A program made the translations under genes and the position numbers. From Actomonas aquatica (GTDB taxonomy: Bacteria > Verrucomicrobiota > Verrucomicrobiia > Opitutales > Opitutaceae), in contig NZ_CP139781.1 of assembly GCF_019679435.2 (NCBI RefSeq), forward strand, positions 3,533,753 to 3,597,752: a stretch of 64,000 bases of DNA, read 5' to 3'. Shown one piece after another: positions 59,828 to 64,000 of the stretch (positions are counted from its first letter, which is position 1; every line of letters starts with the position of its first letter). The notes beneath the pieces were generated by a model, which was not told the DNA's origin, did not search any database, and saw only the letters and a program-made list of their open reading frames with translations.

Positions 59828-60652
59828 GTGCGGCCGACCACCCTTCTCCCCTCCCTTCGCGTCCTCCTCTGCGCCCTGCCCGTGTTGCTCCTGACCGGGC
59901 TGCTCCATGGGCAGCCGGTCACCTACTTCTACGGCGGCGACCTCCAACCCTCCGAAGGTGAATACGCCGATTGGTTCACCACCGTCGGCCCCGGGCATCC
60001 GACCAACTACCGCTTCGCCCACACCACGTGGTCGAGCGACGGCGACGTGCTCACCATGAACACCTCCTACTCACCGAGCGAGGGCATCTGGTTTGGCCGC
60101 ACCAGCGGCTACAGCGACCCGTCCAATTTTTCCCTCGCCGGCACCGCCGACGGCAATCTGGTCCGCGCGCGCGTCGCCTTGGGTGAGTCGTCCGGCGAAT
60201 GGTCGCTCTACTGGTATGATGGTGATGGATACGCCTCGAGTTTCTACTTCCTGCCCGGCGGCGTGAACTTCAGCTACCGCGACGCCAATGACGAAGGCGT
60301 GACGGAGTTTTATGCCATCGCCGACATGACGGAGTTTCACACCTTCACCTCCTACATTCTGGCCGGACAGGTGTCCTACTTCGTCGATGGCGTTTATCTC
60401 GGCGGCGGCCCGACGGGAGTGGGATCCGCCAATTTCCTGCTGATCGGCGACGGCTCCGCCACCAACGTTTCGGGCTACGGTTCCTTCCACGTCGACTCGC
60501 TGGAGATCATCACCGCCGTCGGCGCCAGCGCCCCGTCCCTCGCTGCCGTGCCGGAACCCGCCACCACCGCGCTCGGCATGGCCGCGCTGGCGGGCGGACT
60601 CGTTTTGCTGCGACAGCGACGCCGCAACCTCGTCGCGCCCGCCACAAACTGA
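59828..60652 (+). CDS. PEP-CTERM protein
   Basis: 274 residues, GTG start. Signal peptide LLPSLRVLLCALPVLLLTGL. The middle part is a beta-sandwich-like domain (YADWFTTVGPGHPTNYRFAH, WSLYWYDGDGYASSFYFLPG) reminiscent of lectin-type folds. The C-terminus is VPEPATTALGMAALAGGLVLL then RQRRRN, a clear PEP-CTERM signal. It is convergent to the aldo/keto reductase, with only 7 bases between stop codons. Confidence 0.88.
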   Translation: MRPTTLLPSLRVLLCALPVLLLTGLLHGQPVTYFYGGDLQPSEGEYADWFTTVGPGHPTNYRFAHTTWSSDGDVLTMNTSYSPSEGIWFGRTSGYSDPSNFSLAGTADGNLVRARVALGESSGEWSLYWYDGDGYASSFYFLPGGVNFSYRDANDEGVTEFYAIADMTEFHTFTSYILAGQVSYFVDGVYLGGGPTGVGSANFLLIGDGSATNVSGYGSFHVDSLEIITAVGASAPSLAAVPEPATTALGMAALAGGLVLLRQRRRNLVAPATN

Positions 60653-60659
60653 TCGGCGC

Positions 60660-61706
60660 TCACCCACGCCGCGCCGCCAACACGGCCTGCACCGTGTCGT
60701 CGTCGGCCTGGCGCTCGATCATCCAGCCCGGATACTCCGCCGGCAGCGCCGACACCGCATCGAGTTGCGCCAGCTCCTCGGCGCTCAGCGTCAGCTGGGT
60801 CGCCGCCAGGTTGTCATCGAGCTGCGCCTCATTCTTCGCGCCGATGATCACCGAGGTGACGAAGCGTTTCGCCAGCACGTAAGCCAGGGCAACGCGCGCC
60901 ACCGAAACCTCATGCGCCTCGGCGATCGTGCGCATGACATCGACGCAGTCGAAGACCCGCTCCCGGTTCACCGGTGGGAAATCAAAACTCACGCGGCGCG
61001 CGCCATCCGGCCCCGTGCCATCGCGGTTAAACTTGCCGCTCAACAACCCACCCGCGAGCGGACTCCACACCATCAGGCCAACGTTTTCCTCTTCCAGGAG
61101 CGGCACGATCTCCCTCTCCAGGTCGCGCCCCGCGATCGTGTAATACGCCTGCAGCGAAACCGGCCGCACCCAGCCGCGCCGATCCGCGAGACCGAGCGCC
61201 TTCATGATGCGCCACGCCGACCAGTTGGAGACGCCGATGTAGCGCACGTGGCCTTGCTGCACGAGCGCATCGAGTGCCGCCACCGTTTCCTCCACCGGCG
61301 TGAGCGGGTCGATGCCGTGCACCTGATAAAGATCAATGTGGTCGGTGCCGAGCCGACGCAGGCTCGCCTTCACGCCATCCATGATGTGACCGCGCGACGA
61401 CCCACGTTGGTTGACACCTTCCCCGACGCGCCCGTGCACCTTGGTCGCGAGCACGATCTCATCGCGCGCCCGCCCACTGTTTTTGAGCGCGCGGCCCGTG
61501 ATCTCCTCGGACAGGCCTTCCGAATACACGTCGGCCGTATCAATGAAGTTCACGCCGCCATCCAAGGCCCGCGCCACGATGCGATCGGCCACCGATTGAT
61601 CCAAACTGCCGATCGCCGTCCAAAAGCCCTTGCCGCCAAAGGTCATGGTGCCGAGGCAGATTTCCGATACGAGCAGCCCCGAGTTTCCCAACGTCTTGTA
61701 ATGCAT
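60660..61706 (-). CDS. Aldo/keto reductase
   Basis: 348 residues. The catalytic tetrad is complete: Asp56 and Tyr61 in DTADVYSEG, Lys89 in LATKVHG, His130 in LYQVHGID. NADPH-binding C-terminal blocks are present (GLMVWSPLAGGLLSGKF, SVIIGAKNEAQLDDNLAA). It belongs to the YajO/AKR11-13-like group acting on sugars or small aldehydes; the substrate is not predictable. Cytoplasmic. It is divergent from the glycosidase-like gene, 140 bases apart. Confidence 0.94.
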   Translation of the reverse strand: MHYKTLGNSGLLVSEICLGTMTFGGKGFWTAIGSLDQSVADRIVARALDGGVNFIDTADVYSEGLSEEITGRALKNSGRARDEIVLATKVHGRVGEGVNQRGSSRGHIMDGVKASLRRLGTDHIDLYQVHGIDPLTPVEETVAALDALVQQGHVRYIGVSNWSAWRIMKALGLADRRGWVRPVSLQAYYTIAGRDLEREIVPLLEEENVGLMVWSPLAGGLLSGKFNRDGTGPDGARRVSFDFPPVNRERVFDCVDVMRTIAEAHEVSVARVALAYVLAKRFVTSVIIGAKNEAQLDDNLAATQLTLSAEELAQLDAVSALPAEYPGWMIERQADDDTVQAVLAARRG

Positions 61707-61846
61707 GCCCGCACCCTAACTCACGACCGCCAAGTCTCACGCGATAATCCCAGTTTTTCGGGCAACAACTTCGCGACGCCACAGCCGTCGTCCCGCTCCT
61801 CGTTTGACCTCCGGACTGCGACCCTCTTCCCTAAAATCATACCCCT

Positions 61847-62986
61847 ATGCGTTTTGTGAAATTTCATTTCGGTCGCTACGCCCGTTCCCCCGTGGGAGCG
61901 CTCACGAGCGGACTCCTTGCCCTCATCCTCACCACCCTCCTCAACGCCGAACGTCCGCCCGTGACTCCCTTCCCTTCCGGCGGCGGCGTCCGTTGGGTTT
62001 CGCCCGCCACGATGGCGGAGATCTACGAGGAGGTGAAAACGCCCCACAAATACGGCATCGTGCTCCGGGGCGAAGCCGGCGAGCTGGTCGACTGCGCCAA
62101 CGTGTTTCGCCACGAGGGACGTTGGTATATGATGTTCGTCGCCAGCCAGAATAACCAGGGCTACGAAACCCACCTCGCGGTCAGCGACGACCTGCTGCAC
62201 TGGGAACGCCTCGGCAAGATCCTGCCCTTCACCCGCGAGGGTTGGGACGCCTGGCAAGCCGACGGCGGCCTCTCGCTCTACGACACGCGTTGGGACGACG
62301 CCACCCACGAACTCGGCACCCACGAGGGCCGTTACTGGTTGTCCTACATCGGCGGCGCCAAACAGGGCTACGAACCCGACCCTCTGTCCATCGGACTCGC
62401 TTCCACCACCGATCCGGTGGCGATCGCGCCGTGGGAGCGCCACGCCTCCAATCCCGTGCTCTCGCCGGACCAAAGCGACGCCCGCGACTTCGAGCGCAAG
62501 ACCCTCTACAAAAGCGCCATCATCCGCGACGAGACCGAGACGCTCGGGGCCCCCTTTGTCATGTTCTACAACGGCAAGGCGCCACCCTATAACCGCGAGG
62601 CCATCGGCATCGCGCTTTCCGACGATTTGCACAGCTGGCGGCGCTACGGCCACGGGCCCGTGATCAACAACGTGGGCAGCGCGCGCTGGGCCATCAGCGG
62701 TGACCCGCAACTCACCAAGATCGGCGACGTCTGGGTGATGTTTTACTTCGGCGCCTTCTGGCAGCCCGATGCCTTCGATACCTTTGCCTGCTCCTACGAC
62801 CTCGTGCACTGGCGCAAGTGGGACGGACCGCACCTCGTGCAACCCACCGAGTCATGGGATGCTGAATACGCCCACAAACCCTGGGTCATCAAACACGACG
62901 GCGTCGTCTATCACTTCTACTGCGCCGTCGGCGACCAGGGCCGCGTCATCGCCCTCGCCACGTCCAAAGACCTGCGCACCGAGTGA
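61847..62986 (+). CDS. Secreted five-bladed-propeller glycosidase-like protein (GH43/GH130 superfamily type)
   Basis: 379 residues. The N-terminal hydrophobic stretch (VGALTSGLLALILTTLLNAE) is a signal peptide with a long n-region. Repeated blade motifs follow: CANVFRHEGRWYMMFVASQN, HLAVSDDLLHWERLGKILPF, GRYWLSYIGGAKQG, PFVMFYNGKAPP, IALSDDLHSWRRYG and GDVWVMFYFGAF. The spacing is that of GH43/32/68/117/130 propellers. Assignment to one family and its catalytic acids is not safe by eye. Probable role: hydrolysis or phosphorolysis of a plant or algal oligosaccharide outside the cytoplasm. Confidence 0.8.
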   Translation: MRFVKFHFGRYARSPVGALTSGLLALILTTLLNAERPPVTPFPSGGGVRWVSPATMAEIYEEVKTPHKYGIVLRGEAGELVDCANVFRHEGRWYMMFVASQNNQGYETHLAVSDDLLHWERLGKILPFTREGWDAWQADGGLSLYDTRWDDATHELGTHEGRYWLSYIGGAKQGYEPDPLSIGLASTTDPVAIAPWERHASNPVLSPDQSDARDFERKTLYKSAIIRDETETLGAPFVMFYNGKAPPYNREAIGIALSDDLHSWRRYGHGPVINNVGSARWAISGDPQLTKIGDVWVMFYFGAFWQPDAFDTFACSYDLVHWRKWDGPHLVQPTESWDAEYAHKPWVIKHDGVVYHFYCAVGDQGRVIALATSKDLRTE

Positions 62987-63199
62987 GCCGCTTCGCCGGT
63001 GCTGTCCGCATGTTTCGAGTCGGTTTCCCATCTGTTTTTCCGAGTCGGGGCCAGAACCGACCGCAATAGGCCGGCGCCCCCTCTATTATGAAAACTTTTC
63101 AGCGGGCTCTGGCTTTACGCAAACTGCTGGATCCCTAGGCTCGCCAGACTGGTTCGGCGCACCCCTTACGTCGACCCGGTAAGCAAACCCCCTTCCCCC

Positions 63200-63916
63200 A
63201 TGTTTCCCTCCCCCCGGACCCTCCTGCGGTACGGTGCGTTGGCGCTCGCCGGCCTGCTGCTTACGCAGCCCTGCAGCGCATCCACTGTGGCCCAAACGCG
63301 CAGCCGTGAATGGCTGCAGCACTACTTCCAAAACCCTCAGCCCGAGCGCTTCGTGCCGGCCATGTATGAGCTGAGCCGCACCGATTATTTTGGACTGCCC
63401 GGTCACGCCATGATCGGCATCGGTTTTGTGGCCAGCCTCTTCCGCGACAACCCCGACCTGATCGACGAGTGGTTGCTCTACTGCCGCGACCTGCCCGTGC
63501 GTGAAGCCCGCATCGTGGTCGCCGCGCTGTGGTATTCCGAATACCCCAAAGCCAACGAATGGCTGCGCCTCTACGCCTCCGCGGTGAAAAACGACGACCT
63601 GCGCGCCGACCTTTTCCGCATCGCGGATCACCCGCCCTCCTGGTCCAACCAACTCGCCGACAGCCGCCCCGCCCTCTACCTGCAATGGGGTCGTTTCCTC
63701 GCCACGGGCGACGAAGCCGTGCTGCACAAAATTTTTGAGACCATGCCGCAGGTCGACGACCTCTCGCTGCGCGACCGCTGGTGGCTCGCCTGCAAGATGG
63801 CCGAGCAGGATGCCGCCATCTCCTGGTGTCTCGATCATTGGGACCAACAACCGCTCGAAGTGCAGGCCAACATGGAGCTCGTCCTCCAAGCCGCCGGCGA
63901 CGCCGTCGCGGAATAA
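63200..63916 (+). CDS. Secreted hypothetical protein, helical-repeat-like
   Basis: 238 residues with signal peptide (RTLLRYGALALAGLLLTQPCSA). The mature part is alpha-helical with a TPR/HEAT-like rhythm (WLQHYFQNPQPERFVPAMYE, REARIVVAALWYSEYPKANE, WWLACKMAEQDAAISWCLDH). No catalytic motif seen. The 213 bases upstream hold no supported gene. A 'ccacggatcccacggat' repeat lies after it at the window end. Confidence 0.78.
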   Translation: MFPSPRTLLRYGALALAGLLLTQPCSASTVAQTRSREWLQHYFQNPQPERFVPAMYELSRTDYFGLPGHAMIGIGFVASLFRDNPDLIDEWLLYCRDLPVREARIVVAALWYSEYPKANEWLRLYASAVKNDDLRADLFRIADHPPSWSNQLADSRPALYLQWGRFLATGDEAVLHKIFETMPQVDDLSLRDRWWLACKMAEQDAAISWCLDHWDQQPLEVQANMELVLQAAGDAVAE

Positions 63917-63965
63917 GCCCGACTCGCAGCTCCGCCTGGTTCTACTTGGTTCATTTGTCCTTTCA

Positions 63966-64000
63966 GCCACGGATCCCACGGATCAACACGGATGAAGACG
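63966..64000 (+). repeat. 'ccacggat' dispersed repeat, runs off the window
   Basis: Strings CCACGGATCCCACGGATC and AACACGGATGAA match the unit seen as an inverted pair at 6801-6919. It is truncated by the end of the window. Confidence 0.6.

Noticed and set aside
63088..63138. 16-codon ORF (MKTFQRALALRKLLD...) upstream of the last gene
   Set aside because: Too short to support; no terminator/antiterminator or amino-acid codon run that would make it a leader peptide.
1..64000. tRNA and rRNA genes
   Set aside because: No cloverleaf-like T-loop strings (GGTTCGANTCC) with matching arms or rRNA-like blocks were noticed. Short tRNAs could be missed by eye, so a covariance-model search would be decisive.

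Overview
The window looks like a chromosomal segment of a member of the Verrucomicrobiota, most likely near Opitutaceae. This is inferred from the gene content, not from a marker-gene search. DNA is GC-rich and Shine-Dalgarno sites are rarely visible. Three secreted proteins end in PEP-CTERM sorting signals, xylan-sugar genes are numerous, and families common in this phylum appear (DUF6807, DUF5703, Gfo/Idh/MocA with a Tat signal, Ig/RCC1 surface proteins). I saw no rRNA, tRNA, CRISPR array, recognisable transposase or prophage.

Layout. 0-11 kb: a partial hypothetical gene, a secreted sialate O-acetylesterase-type enzyme, DUF302, ExoD and CvfB-like genes, a homocysteine S-methyltransferase, a short-chain dehydrogenase, and a run of secreted sugar-related genes (DUF6807, a PD40 propeller, a Gfo/Idh/MocA oxidoreductase). 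11.4-19.6 kb: a signalling or conflict-type block in which two paralogous TIR-TM-TolB-like-TPR genes flank a SLOG-like/multi-TM gene, a DUF4412 gene and an XRE regulator with membrane segments. One TIR paralogue is interrupted by a single in-frame TAG. 19.6-29 kb: a xylan/xylose block of GH8 exo-oligoxylanase, GH67 alpha-glucuronidase, a GPH-family symporter and xylose isomerase, with a divergent LacI-type regulator and a candidate operator between xylA and the regulator. Together these would release xylose and (methyl)glucuronate from xylo-oligosaccharides, import sugar and feed xylose to xylulose. No xylulokinase lies in the window. 29-35 kb: a small ORF with its own terminator, a FliA/WhiG-like sigma factor, a 45-codon ORF behind a perfect palindrome, an UPF0126 membrane protein, a histidine kinase, two hypotheticals and a sodium:solute symporter.

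35-57 kb is the most unusual part. It starts with glycyl-tRNA synthetase (glyQS), preceded by a 7-bp tandem repeat. Downstream lie very large secreted Ig/propeller proteins, a KAP NTPase, a DUF5703 glycosidase-like enzyme, a membrane protein and a DoxX-like gene. Three broken copies of the glyQS 3' end are interspersed between these genes. A broken copy of the DoxX 3' end, fused to the 3' end of one of the surface-protein genes, lies at the far side of a second surface-protein block. This resembles gene blocks entering behind the 3' ends of resident genes and leaving or displacing gene tails.

57-64 kb: FecR-like and VWA-like secreted proteins, a PEP-CTERM protein, an aldo/keto reductase, a five-bladed-propeller glycosidase-like protein and a secreted hypothetical. 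Dispersed palindromic repeats sit in many intergenic gaps. All family assignments come from reading motifs by eye; no database search was possible.
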